Source of the DNA: Imbricaverruca yamaguchii
Taxonomy: Eukaryota; Arthropoda; Thecostraca; Neoverrucidae
Assembly: GCA_034440575.1 (NCBI GenBank)
Contig: JAOTOL010000907.1
Location: 1 to 64,000 of the forward strand
DNA: 64,000 bases
Reading direction: 5' to 3'
In this document: positions 11,290 to 22,196 of the stretch, in pieces
How the letters are laid out: each line of letters starts with the position of its first letter
How positions within the stretch are numbered: the first letter of the stretch is position 1
Translations under genes and position numbers: made by a program
The notes under the pieces: model-generated
What the model was told of the DNA's origin: nothing
The model's database searches: none
The model's input: the letters and a program-made list of their open reading frames with translations, nothing else

Positions 11290-12341
11290 CCTAAACGCTG
11301 CAGCTTATGCCTAGATTTAGATTCAAATTAACTTGCTAAATTAACTTGCTAAACAACCGACAAAAAAGCTATCATTCACTATAAATCGCTACCTCCTATA
11401 CTGTCAGTTAAATATCTGAGTGCCTCAAGAAAAGCAGAAACTATTAAACAATTGTTTGTTTTTCTTGTTTTGTTTTCTTTTAAAATAAATTAAATAACTA
11501 AACAAGATGTCTAATCTAATTGTCTTCCACACAAGTAGACAACTATATAAATATCCCTTTGATATCACTTATGGCTAGACAGAAAATGAACAGTCACACA
11601 GCACTTATGTATACCCCCAACTTACTACTAATTAAACTATCTTAAACTTCAACACCAAACACACTTGCTAAACAACCGACAAAAAAGCTAACTATCATTC
11701 ACTATAAATCGCTACCTCCTATACTGTCAGTTAAATATCTGAGTGCCTCAAGAAAAGCAGAAACTATTAAACAATTGTTTGTTTTTTTTGTTTTGTTTTG
11801 TTTTTTAAATATATTAAATAACTAAACAAGATGTCTAATCTAATTGTCTTCCACACAAGTAGACAACTATATAAATATCCCTTTGATATCACTTATGGCT
11901 AGACAGAAAAATGAACAGTCACACAGCACTTATGAATACCCCCAACTTACTACTAATTAAACTATCTTAAACTTCAACACCAAACACACCAAAAAATAAA
12001 TAAAGTATGTTAGGATAGTATGAATGTTGTCTAATGTACTTATCAAATCTACACACTTGTAATATCTCCTACTACAGAAATCGAAGAGTCGAGAACACGC
12101 CGAAGCCACGAGGCCTCCCTTTGGCGCATACAAGATGGCGTCCTGCGGCGTCGCTAGGTTAATATAGTATAGTTTGCGTGCTACGAAAATGCTTATAAGA
12201 TAAAACCTAATGAAATATAATAAGAGAAGTAATTGCTAAGCACCTATCCACAGCTTAGACTAGAGTACTGCCCTGTTCTGCAGCAACTTATCTTGAAACC
12301 TGGAGCTCGGGCGCGCGTCCTTCCACCTTGAGAGCTGGCGG
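11290..12341 (-). promoter_or_regulatory. 5' UTR of CR1 family 2 (promoter region), with tandem monomers and YY1-like site
   Basis: It consists of an outer ~281 bp (12061-12341) shared with family 1, a spacer, and two ~320-bp direct repeats next to ORF1. CAAGATGGCG at 12131-12140 (plus strand) is a strong YY1-like core about 201 nt from the 5' end, the same distance as in copy A. Repeated 5' UTR units recall the monomer promoters of some rodent L1 families. Promoter function is inferred. Confidence 0.65.
11345..11989. repeat. Two ~320-bp direct repeats (5' UTR monomers)
   Basis: Copy 1 is 11345-11663 and copy 2 is 11664-11989. Both start CTTGCTAAACAACCGAC and end CTTCAACACCAAACACAC. They are nearly identical, with small indels in the T-rich tract and one extra AACT near the start of copy 2. 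A partial third start (ACTTGCTAAATTA) precedes copy 1 at about 11331. Confidence 0.92.
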
Positions 12342-12369
12342 GAAAAACTGTTTTTGCCGCCATTTAGTT

Positions 12370-13330
12370 TTTTGATGGCCTCGCATTTCATCGCTATGGC
12401 CTCAATTTGCAGAACATAGATTTGATTTGACGTCGCTTGTTATACGGTGTCAGAAAATTGATAATTCGCAATAATCTCGACGGGTTAAAATTCAAGCTGA
12501 TTTTTATTCGGTCGCCTCGCACTTTTTTGTGGAGGGGGGGGGTCGCCAAAGCATACCCAGGTCCGCTATCAAGCGATAGCCCATGGTGAACCTTTGAGTA
12601 ACATTTTGAAACCGGGATATGTCAAGGCCAAACTTCAAGGTCAAAGAATAGTTTGATCTTTTTTCGAAGTCCTGGAAGCGACTCGTCTCTATGGTTCAAC
12701 TTGCACCAAATGGGTGTCATTCGACGTGGCTTGTGCCGTATTATACTGTTATGAAATCGAACTAATTGCAAAGGTCAAACGTCAAACCGATTTATTCGGT
12801 CGCCTCGCATTTTTCTTCGCCATTATCTACCCACATCTGGTATCAAGTAAGACCGTCGTGAACCTCGTGTAAAATTTCAAACCGGGACATGTCAATGTCA
12901 AACCAAAAGATCGAAGTTTAGCATAAGTTGCTCGAAATCATCGCGTCTCGTCGCTATGTCTTCAGTTTTCATCACGTAGGTGTCGTTCAACATGCCGTAA
13001 GGTACTCTAGCGAACTGTTCAGAAATACTATTAACTTGCAGAGTCAAAGGTCGAACTCATTTCATAAGTCTCCCCGCGCTTCTTCGTTTTCTCCCAATGA
13101 TGCCCATGTTTGGTGGCAAGAGATAGCCCGTGGGCAACCCTCGAGTAACATTTTAACCCGGTACATGTCACGTCAAGCCTCAATGTCAATGGTCAGCTTT
13201 AATTCTTCAAATTCCTCGCGTTCCGACGCTGTGGCTTCAATTTGCATTATGTGGGTGTCACTCGACGTGGCTTGCCGTACGTTATAAAAATGTTTAGATA
13301 TCGAAATAATTTCGAACGAGTCGAAGGTCC
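12370..13330. repeat. Repeat X, array I: diverged ~270-bp tandem units
   Basis: Each unit contains, in order, a GGTCGCCTCGCA-like block, ATCAAGCGATAGCCC, a GTGAACC...GAGTAACATTT block, CCGGGACATGTCAA, TCAAGGTCAAAG, and a GGGTGTCATTCGACGTGGCTTG block. The CCGGGACATG landmark falls at about 12614, 12884 and 13160, giving periods of 270 and 276 bp. Units differ by many substitutions. No coding potential is conserved between units. Confidence 0.8.
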
Positions 13331-13668
13331 GGTGTGTGTACAATGATTGAGTGTGATATGAATAGGAGGATCAAATATTTTTTTTCATTTGCAGCCGTTG
13401 TGATAGCAGGCACTCATATCCTATATGGCAAGGAGCTCCCCCAAGAAATCCGTCATAGCCTACTCAGATGGCGCTCTCATCGTTCGTTTCAAATATACAC
13501 AGCCACATTGATGTTCTGTACAAGCTTTCCATAATGGTTCAACGGAAGTTGTGAAAGTTGCAAGAGAAACCACACGTGAATGCGCACTATTTTATAACCA
13601 GCTGGATTTCATACCGTGAGAGACCAATGTTGTAATCGGGGCTAGATCCCGGAATTGTCATAAAGACA
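13331..13668. repeat. Repeat X, non-tandem segment left of the CR1 insertion
   Basis: This segment matches 52200-52690 in order: ATGATTGAGTGTGATA versus ATGATACAGTATAATA, then an ACTCATATCCTAT-like block, AAGAAATCC, GAGAAACCACACGTGAATGC versus GAGAAGCCACAAGTAAATGC, and CAATGTTGTAATC. It breaks at 13668, where the CR1 tail begins. Confidence 0.65.
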
Positions 13669-16376
13669 TAAAGACATAAAAGGCCAGTGAAACTATGAGC
13701 CACAAGGGCCCTTCTTGGTTGCACTCTGTACACTGAACAAGTTGCACACCAAATCTGTCAATCAGCCCTCCCTGTAATACTGAAAAGCAAGCCCTCTATT
13801 CTTATAATGAATGTCCATGCTGTTTTTAAAGATGTTCAATGTGCTGCTACTACTACTGCTGTGGTTAACTTTAATTTTGAATTTATGACCTCTAATTGCA
13901 TCATTTCTGTTAAATTCAAACATTTCCCAAGGATATCCCCTCTCCAGACCATGGACAAATTTAAGGACCTCGATGAGATCTCCTCTCAGCATTCTATATC
14001 TAAGTGAAAACATATTCAATTTCTTCAATCTTTCCTCATATGCCAGGTTGCTTATACCATTACCCATTTTTGTAGCCCTCTTTTGTACTCACTCTAAAAG
14101 CCAACAATCTTTTTCAGAGCTAGGAAACCAAGCTTGGATGCAGTATTCCAAATGTGGCCTGACATATGCACAGTAAAGTTTCCTGATGACTTCCTCACTT
14201 CTGCATGATACATTCCTATTTATTGCCCCGAGCATTCTCAGTGCCTTCTTCCTGGCTTCCTTGGTCTGTTCTGATGCCACCAATTTTGTGTTTATAATAA
14301 CACCTAAATCCTTCTCCTGTTGAGTCACTGAAAGCACTTGGCCACCCATCAAGTATGGAGCCTTCACATGCTGCTTACCTACATGCATGATTTTGCACTT
14401 ATCAAAATTAAATTTAATTTGCCATTCTTCGGACCACTTCACAAGTTCGTCTAAGTCTTTTTGCAGCGAGACATGCTCATTTTTACCTGTTATTGCCCTA
14501 AAGACCTTCAAATCATCCGCAAATTTCAAAACTTTACTGCTTAGGCCGCTTTCAATGTTTTTTACAAATATAATGAACAGTAGTGGCCTCAGTACTGACC
14601 CCTGGGGGACTCCACTAATCACATTTTTCCATGATGACTTTGTACCATTTAGCATCACTCTTTGCTGTCTATCTGAAAGCCACAACTCTATCCATTTTAA
14701 GATGCTACCTGCAATACCATGGGCCTGAAGCTGCATCATTACCCGTTTATGGGATACCTTGCCTTACTAAAGTCAAGATATGCTACATCAACCTGATTTC
14801 CCTGATCAAATTGTTATGTGGCGAAGTTCAAAAAGTCCAAGAGATTTGTGAGACACGACCATCCCTTCCTAAACCCATGTTGAGTATCTTGAATCAATCT
14901 GTTTCCTTCCAGATAACTAACTATTCTATCCTTGATAATTGATTCGAGTACCTTGCAGACTAGGGATGTGAGACATACTGGCCTGGTTTCCAACTTTCCC
15001 TCTTTCCCCTTTCTTGAAAATAGGAACTGCATTTGCCCTTTTCCAATCGGTTGGAATTTCATTTTGTGAAACTGATCTACAAAATATTATACTAAGTGGA
15101 AATGCCAGTTCATTTTCAGCTTCCCGCAATACCATAGCATAAATTTCATCAGGTCCTGCTGCCTTGTTTGGCTTTATTTCCCTGATATGATTGTAAACAA
15201 CATCACTATCAATGAAATCAACATCATTTATCAGATCACATGTCACTGAACTATGGTGTACGGTCGGCAGATTGGTCACATGTTCCAATGTAAACACTGA
15301 TCTAATCTGTTTGCTCAGCTCCTCAACCATCTCACTATCCTCACCCAATGTAGTCCCATTTACTTCCAGTGGACCAATTGTGCTAGAAACTTTACTCAGC
15401 TTGTAGAAACTAAAGAAAGTTTTACTGTCCCCATTACAGTTCCTAGCTAAATCCAGTTCTTTGGCTCGCTTTCCTGCTCTGTTTTTTCCTGCTTCACAGT
15501 GTCTCTAGCTTTTCGATACGCCTTTAGATTAACGACATTTGAAGCTTCTTTAAACACTCTAAATGCAGTTTTCTTAGCCTTAATTGATTTTATCAAGTCA
15601 GGTATAAGCCATGCTGGCTTTCCTACCCTTCTTTTGCGTCTTTGCTTTTGGGGGACATGTCTAATCCGAATTTCCTACAAGTAAGATTTGAATTTTTCCC
15701 ACATTTCACAGGCATTTAAATTGGAGAAATCTTCTTCCCATCTGATGACACTTAAAGCCGCTCTCATGCAGTCAAAGTCTGCTCTGTTGAAATTTGAAAC
15801 CTTTACCAAATTATCCTTAATAATCTCCCCTGCATGTGCCTTGAATCTTGCTATGGTCACTTCTTCCCAGAGTTTCTCCTGTAGTTAAGTCTTGAACCAA
15901 GTCACTTAAATCCGAGAATACATGGTCGAAGAATGAGCCATGCCTGGTAGGTTCCGATACAAACTGGTGTAAGAACAGGTCTTCTTCATGGCATTTCCTA
16001 AACATTTTGCATGATGGGGAGCCAACACCAACATTTTCATATCCTTTTAGATTGAAGTCACCAAAAATAAGGCACTTCCTCTGAAAGTTTCTACTGATTT
16101 CCTCACAAATCACCTTATCAAGCTCCAGTTGCTGAGAATGTGGCAGGGTTCCTGATGGGTAGAAAGCTCCTATCCTCAGTGTATTGCTGTTGCCTTTTCC
16201 CACAGTGGCATCAAGCCAAATGGACCCCACAGACACATTTTTATCCCCACCTGCTACTTTTTGAGAACTGAATAAGCTATTCACATAGAGCATTACACCA
16301 CCCCCTTTCAATTCTGGACCCCTATTTCACGAAAACATATTGAATCCCTGGATCTCATAGTCCTGCAAGTTATCTC
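13669..16376 (-). mobile_element. 5'-truncated CR1 family-2 element inserted in repeat X (copy C)
   Basis: The 3' end is the octamer tail (CATAAAGACATAAAGACATAAAA on plus, starting at 13669). Homology runs to 16376 inside the endonuclease, so the copy lacks ORF1 and the 5' UTR, as expected for 5' truncation during target-primed reverse transcription. The flanks on both sides are repeat X, whose other copy at 52690 is continuous across this point. That gives a clear nesting order: X first, CR1 second. About 70 bp near 13850 are missing relative to copy E. Confidence 0.85.
13762..16376 (-). pseudogene. CR1 family-2 ORF2 remnant (copy C)
   Basis: Fragments in several frames cover the endonuclease (15675-16311, with LIFGDFNLKG and LGRSDHS), the linker, RT fingers (14926-15348, with IKPNKAAGPDEIYAMVL), palm (14089-14739, with GVPQGSVLRPLLFIIF and KFADDLKVF) and the C-terminus (13762-14067, ending AFQYYREG). 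Frame breaks lie near 15880, 15660, 14990, 14750 and 14090. The FADD site itself is intact. The gene is dead. Confidence 0.85.
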
Positions 16377-17100
16377 ATGGTGGATACTTGTCTGGAGGGA
16401 CGCATTTGTTTTTTGGAGCGGCGCCATTGCGAAAGCACCTGGAGGGGCGCATCTGGCTGAAAGATTCGAGAGGACGGGATGCATTCGGTATTTCCCGAAG
16501 GAGCACCTTTCCTTCCAAGGGGTGTAATTTTATTTCATATGGGCATCTCTGGTTGAAAAATTCGAGCTGGTGCAATGGAACCTTTTCAAAGGGTCGCCTT
16601 TTTCCGACCGGAAGGACTCCACTTTCCATGTGGTTGGCACATGACCTCAGTGTCATACCCTTTATTCGACCTGGATGTCATTGCATCAAAATATCTCCCC
16701 GTAAAACAGGAAAGCATTGGAATGGTTATTGGGTATCTATATTTACTACTATAAAACCATAGTCAAATATTTCATTTTTGCCTACTACAAGTGGACAGCG
16801 TCTAACGTACTTACGGCATTGCTCTGTGGTGATCGTGAAATCGGGACCAGCACAGGCTGGTCCCGATTTCACAATCACCACCATAAGTAGTGAAACTTGT
16901 TCATTTTGGTGGAACTTTTCGTCCCTAAAATGTGAGTTTTAGCAATGGTGAATCTGAAAACCAGACGTTGCAAATATGGTGGCTGAAATCCGGGGACTTT
17001 TTGCGGGGGGAAGCCCCACTATCCTGTCCAAATCTACCGCATCCCTGGTCCCCCCCAATTTTTTTTTTTTGGAAACCGTGGTTACACTCATGGAATTAGG
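16377..17100. repeat. Repeat X, continuation right of the CR1 insertion
   Basis: GGAGGGACGC...GGAGCGGC...GGAGGGGCGC at 16392-16450 resembles GGAGGGGCAC...GGAGCGGC at about 52704-52760. A later piece, TGAAAACCAGACGTTGCAAAT near 16950, resembles GAAAACCGGACGTCGAAAAT near 50950. The segment also holds a long hairpin (separate entry). No protein family is recognisable. Confidence 0.5.
16826..16881. repeat. 26-bp inverted repeat, 4-nt loop (hairpin)
   Basis: The left arm is 16826-16851 and the right arm 16856-16881. The arms begin GTGGTGAT and end CGGGACCAGC around the loop ACAG. Only one of 26 positions mismatches (C/T in the middle of the arm). It lies in the repeat X continuation. Confidence 0.95.
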
Positions 17101-20100
17101 AAGCATAATGGTCATCTCTTTATTTATTCCTAATTTTGTGGCTCCTCTACTCTCGAAATATCGATCTACATCTAGAGTGGAGCGTATTTGGCACGAAAGC
17201 ATGGCTTTGCATTTCATTTGCAATTGTATTCTACTTTAGATTGCGAACAAGCTGGGGTGATGTGACGGCGTGGTGTGGTACTTGGATGCCACGGCAGGGA
17301 TGTCACCAGAACATGGGAGGCAGCTGGCAACATCAGCAGCCTCCTGTTAGTTCCTCCTCCCCTCATTTGCTGTACCATTTTAGAGGAATTCTCACTGGCA
17401 TTCTCACTTCCCCCTTTTCTCACTTCAAAGCTGCCCCCTAATCCGTTTCTTGGGCATCATCTCTCGCCATGGATCCTCCTCCTTTTAGTTAGGAGTCTTG
17501 CGTGCCGTCTCAGGGACCTCGTCTCATTTCCGGGGGCTTCCCCACTGCTTCGTGGCCTCATCTTACGCTCTGGAATCATGTCCATATTCGCGGCATCCTG
17601 TAGTGTCTTAGCGTCATCGTCTCGCTTCCTGCAGCTTTCATCTCTTTCTGGAAGCCTCATCTTAGGTACGACATCATATCTTCCATTAGCTCTTCTCACA
17701 CTGGAACCTCCTTATTCAAATCAGGAACCTATAATTCCGATAGGAAAATCATAGCAACCTGGAGGAAAATCAAGTCACCGCCTTCGAACAGTCATTTACA
17801 TGATACTTTTATAAGAACTGTCAGTAATAGGGCTGCGAAGATGCCTACCCGAGTTGCACATCATTAAATAGGTATTTGTTGAAATAGAAATAGCTTGGCT
17901 GATCTCAAGTCGGGTTGCGAGACCAGGTTAAGATTAAAACAAAATATGTGCTTTAATGCTCAGAATATCCAGTCAGAATAGTTCAACAACCGAACGAAAC
18001 CGTATGTTCTTATTATATGAGTTGATATAACTTCTACGTGCATTCCAATGCGTACACCCTATCAAGATCCTCCTAGGTCAATTGTCCGCGTGACTCTGGC
18101 TGGCCAAAGTTCATCTACTTTTGCAAATACTTGACTTCTTAGGATGTTTGTCAACGTTGAGTTCGAGTTCAGCACTTCTTCACGCCTGGTGCCAGAATTA
18201 TAGAAATAGGACATATGCAGTCGTAGGTCAATGCTTGAGGTCACCGGGTATGATTCACGTTCGTTTTTTGCAGTAAGTTGTTATGCAGTGTAGTGATCTA
18301 TGCTAAATTTGTTTGTTTGTAAATTGTTATGCAGTGTAGTGATCTATGCTAAATTGCTAAATAATCGTTCCTTCTTACCCCAGAAACGTACAAAGTATAG
18401 AAATCGATAATGGTAAAAAATATACTTTCGAAAGCGGATGAACTCACCCAGTCAAAGGTCACACATGACCTCATCAAGTCTTTGGACACCATCCGCTGCA
18501 ACATAATTTGCAAGACCAATTATCTTTGTTTCATCGCTCCATCGTGTGTAGGTTGTTGTAAATGTTGCTTCCCATGCCTCCTATGCGTGACCTTGGACAT
18601 GAATTCGCTTTGTTGTAAAACCATGGTGTTTGCCAGAAACGGAGCTAGCTGGAAGAAACGCAACTAGCTGGCCAAGTTCGTCTCGAAATTGTCATTTTGT
18701 TGGTGACTTCCAGTCTAATACCAGGAAAATTAACTGCCGACAACACCCCGACCCCGATCTATTTGACCTGACATGGAGGGTCAACGCTAAGCGTTAGGCA
18801 TAATTGCTTGGAGCCACTAGACAGGTCAAAAAAAACATCGTGACGCGCCCGTGAAAACTATATTTTTCTAGATGGTCCAGAAGAAAAGTTGGAGGCGAGA
18901 ATTTACCCCCTGACATAAGTAGAAGTATGGTCTGCGGTGGCAGTTCGCGGGTTAATTCGCGACTCAGTAGATGGTATTTGTATCTGGTGTAAATCAATTA
19001 ACCTCAAGGACATCCTAGGTCATGCCCTCATGACGTCATGAAGTTGTTCGTACATGATTTTAACGTTCCATGTGGTTGCTTGTCTTTACGAAGCACCGTC
19101 TCCTCCCAGCGGCGTCGCCTGAAAAAAAATGCGCTTCAGCACGACCCTAGGCTTAACTCAACCTCGAATGAAACAATGGTGAAATGCCAACTCTGGAGTT
19201 GGCGGAGCGCTGAACAAAGCATCGCTGTGGGTAACGGACCGAAGTGGACCGGTCGACATATAACGCCGGCTCTCTTCCCAGCTGATGTGGCTCCGGTCTG
19301 CCTTCAACTCACCCCTGGGCTCAAGGCCGAGGGGTAAATGCCGAACACTTTCAGCAAGACTGGGTCTTGAAAACCACCAACTGTCGTGATATTGTGCGTC
19401 GCTGTCGACCAGTGAGCACACGCGTCATTTCCATCCCTTTGACCACACCACTTCCATATTCAGCTTTTTCAGGTGGCAACGATACCCGACGTTGGCACGC
19501 CACCAAATTCGGCGACATTTGTGGTGCGCGACGTGGCCGCAATGCTGCGGCAGATGGCGCGGCACCGCTGTACCAGCTAGAGATGTGGTGGAGCGGCAGC
19601 GGGCAGCTGTGCTCTCGTATAATAGGCAAGGTTACCGCCTTACCTATTACGTATGTCGCAACATCCACCACATATCTGCTACTACACAAACAGCCATTAA
19701 AATACCACTACGAAGCAACTTATGAGCGGCATTTATTCTACTGCAAAGCTTGCACCTGACATTGTATCTAATGTAAAAGAGAACTATTGCATTTCCTGGT
19801 CTTGCAAAATTGCACCTCTACGGTACCTGAGTTCCACAGTAACAAGAAAAACGTATATGATATTATGAAGCTTCTAGACACCTTCATTTAGAAAGGTACC
19901 ACTTTGATTTGTGCACGTTAAATTAATATTTGCATACTTCCTTCGGTGGTGGAAAGAGTCGCGATGAAACGGCAGCCTGTATGTAATTGTCTATTTCAGT
20001 ACGCTAACATTTGTTGATGGTTTGCTAATGTTTTTATCAATGCAACTTGACACAGGACCGATCTGTAGAACATTCCCCGAGCCCAAATATTGAACGTGTC

Positions 20101-20369
20101 AATAGCATTAAACACGTATATGAGTCGCGTAGTTATGGCTCCTGAGTGTGAGGCCACCAGATACGCATGGCCACTACACCTGGACAATACACCTGGACAC
20201 CGCAGCTGGGAATTTCCCAGTACGAGTAATGTCGCGTGACGTATTGGATTTAGGTATTGTTGTGGCCAATTAACTTCGTGTTAGCAAATACCCGGTATGG
20301 TATCTTGCAGTAGAAGTGGCACAGTGTTTGTAGAAAAGTGTTAGTCGTACATAATTCGCATCACGTACA
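17101..20369. other. Intergenic / repeat-like sequence without recognised gene
   Basis: 17340-17760 is C/T-rich with recurring CCTCATCTTACG/CATCGTCTC-like words and may be a decayed minisatellite. A 46-bp-period direct repeat lies at 18278-18355. 18400-20369 has scattered open frames on both strands with no family motif. On the minus strand, sequence just below 20370 would be the 3' UTR of the candidate host gene; an AATAAA on that strand occurs near 19731-19736. Confidence 0.4.
18278..18355. repeat. Short tandem duplication, 46-bp period
   Basis: TTGTTATGCAGTGTAGTGAT plus CTATGCTAAATT occurs at 18278 and again at 18324, separated by a TGTTTGTTTG-type spacer. Confidence 0.9.
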
Positions 20370-20563
20370 TTATTTAGTAATAGAAGCTATGTGTTTGCAG
20401 TTCTGCCAGTCGGCGATTTTGTAGTGGAAGTGATGTGGCGGGGCCTCCAGCCGGCGCCGGACGGCGCGATATCTGATCTGGACGCACCCTCCGCCTCGAC
20501 GCGGCGATGCGACGGTAGCGACGTGAGTGGCGCCGACCACGATCGATCTTGTACGTTCGTCCC
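20370..20563 (-). CDS. Candidate last coding exon of a transmembrane EB-module gene (cytoplasmic tail)
   Basis: On the minus strand, GTCACCTCAG at 20564 is a good acceptor. The exon then reads 63 codons to TAA at 20370. It starts with the second base of a codon (phase 1), matching the phase-1 donor of the transmembrane exon at 21969. The peptide begins DERTRSIVVGATH, has a very basic middle (RYRAVRRRLEAPP) and ends DWQNCKHIASITK. A short basic tail fits the inside part of a type-I membrane protein. The region is GC-rich and other frames are open too, so this exon is a prediction from splice-phase agreement, not from homology. Confidence 0.4.
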
Positions 20564-21480
20564 CTGAGGTGACCGCACCACTCGAGACGACATCGTTCAG
20601 ACAAGAGGCGGGGGCGAGGGCGCAGGACGTCGTCCGGGGGAAATGCCGCCGGCGCCTGCTGACCCCCGACTCGCGACCACCGCGCGCTGATCCGCCCCTA
20701 TCGGCTCGGCTGGCAGCAATGCGGGGACCTTCCCTCCCAACCCCGCCGCCCCTCCCCTCCCCCTCCCTCTCCCCCCGACAGCATCGATCGCACGTCTCCT
20801 GAGCCGACGACGGCCTCGGCCCTCTCACAGCCGCCGCCGCCGCCCGGATGCTCGAACAACCGGCGGTCGAGCCGGCCTCAGGGAGCACCCGCTGCAGGGG
20901 GACTCGGTCAGCGCCCAGGGAGCCCCGTGATGTCCGCTCGGCCCGCCGAGACTGAAAGGCCGCTGTCGGGTATCGTTATGGCGGTCGCTCCAGCCATAGC
21001 ACGCACCGGCCTGGCCTAACCATCCTGTCGCCAGCACGGAGACCAGGTGATGGATTTGTACATCAGCGGCGCGATGATACAGCCAAGCCGGGCTGACGTC
21101 GGCCACCATACACCAATCAAAGACAAAGAGTGTGGGTTAGACGACGGCACAGCCAAACCCGAGCTGACGTGAGCCGCCACACCTCAGTGACGGACGGTAG
21201 GTGCAGGTGACGCAACGGCACTAGTCATGGGAATCCGAGTGTGAGCCGGGCAGGCGAGAAGCCGGCCAGCGATACGCCTGTCCAGTCACGCCGCTCTGCT
21301 GCCAGTGACAAGTGCCGTGGCCGGCCGAACGTCATGCCTGCGGAGGACAAGCGCTAGGGACCCGAGCGACACATTCAACTACCGAGGAGGCTCGACCCCG
21401 CGATCCATCTCGATGGTTGACTGCATTTAGAACAAAAGTTTTCCTAACGTTGTCAGGTACCGAACCTAAGGCCTTTTGGT
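20564..21480. other. GC-rich, CpG-rich stretch (intron of candidate host gene)
   Basis: About 20410-21420 is markedly more GC- and CpG-rich than anything else in the window, with CCGCCG and CCCCTCCC runs. A partial local duplication (CAGCCAAGCC...GCTGACGT and CAGCCAAACC...GCTGACGT) lies near 21070-21170. It could be a regulatory CpG island or a GC-rich intron. No exon is recognised inside it. Confidence 0.4.
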
Positions 21481-21623
21481 TAATAAATACGACTCGCCAC
21501 CAAAATCTAGCCGTCGTTTCTTTCACATGGTTTGTGTTTGTGCTCATGACATCTGTTTGTGTGAAACTACAGGACAACTATTGTTTCCATTTCGCGTACA
21601 GTGCATGCACGCAGCACGCACGG

Positions 21624-21787
21624 CATCATCGCCGCCTGCATGTTGTGTGTTGCCACACGCATGCCATCATCGCCGCCTGCATGTTGTGTGTTGCCACACG
21701 CACGCCATCATCGCCGCCTGCATGTTGTGTGTTGCCACACGCACGCCATCATCGCCGCCTGCATGTTGTGTGTCGTCACAACTTTGA
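21624..21787. repeat. Four 41-bp tandem repeats
   Basis: Units starting CATCATCGCCGCCTGCATGT begin at 21624, 21665, 21706 and 21747. They are almost identical, differing mainly in CGCATGC versus CGCACGC and at the last unit end. Because 41 is not a multiple of three, the open frames across them in all phases are a by-product of the repeat. Confidence 0.95.
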
Positions 21788-21968
21788 ACGATTGGCCAGC
21801 TCGCTCGGAACCTGCGCCGGACACGGCATGTTTGTAGCGAACACACGTTAGCCGCCGCCGTCAGATTGGCACGGCACTCATTCCAGCACTCCTGTTGGCA
21901 CTCCCGGGCGGCACTCCACGCCGGCACTCCTGACCGAGACAAGTGACACACTGGACATGGTGACCTAC

Positions 21969-22196
21969 CTGATAACGTAAGCGGAGGTGGGAGGCTGGCG
22001 TCGCCGTATCCCCTGGAGCGCGCATGTCTCGCCCGGTAGAAGAGGCGCAGCACAAGGCAGATGAGACAAGTCATCATCATCACACCCACCAGCATGCCCA
22101 GCAGAGTCGGCGCGTTGGGCTCCAGCAGCTCGGAGAGTGGGTCTGTCGGCGCAGGCAGGTCCAGGATGACACTAAGCCGCACCAGCATCATCAGTA
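21969..22196 (-). CDS. Candidate transmembrane exon of EB-module membrane protein
   Basis: The minus-strand open frame ends at CAG|GTAGGT, an almost consensus donor (last exon base 21969), in phase 1. A phase-1 acceptor is available at CAGCAGAG|TA (first exon base 22196), although AGs a few bases upstream compete. The peptide has a juxtamembrane stretch (PAPTDPLSELLEPNAPT), a hydrophobic helix of about 19 residues (LLGMLVGVMMMTCLICLVL) and a basic stop-transfer RLFYRARHARSRG. This is the standard layout of a single-pass type-I membrane segment with the C-terminus inside. The family is not recognised; the role is inferred from neighbouring cysteine-module exons. Confidence 0.55.

Larger units (their letters stand above)
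9047..12341 (-). mobile_element. CR1 family-2 element, 5' half only, young (copy B)
   Basis: From the 5' end at 12341 this copy keeps the whole 5' UTR, ORF1 with two frameshifts, and the endonuclease half of ORF2, and then stops abruptly at 9047. It is the only family-2 copy here with its 5' UTR. The predicted ORF2 part differs from copy E by only a small number of residues. Loss of the 3' half is not what target-primed reverse transcription produces, because that process starts at the 3' end. A later deletion is the simplest explanation. Confidence 0.85.

Noticed and set aside
20374..20604. Alternative overlapping frames in the GC-rich region as the gene's last exon
   Set aside because: Only the frame ending at 20370 is in phase 1 with the acceptor at 20564 and the donor at 21969.
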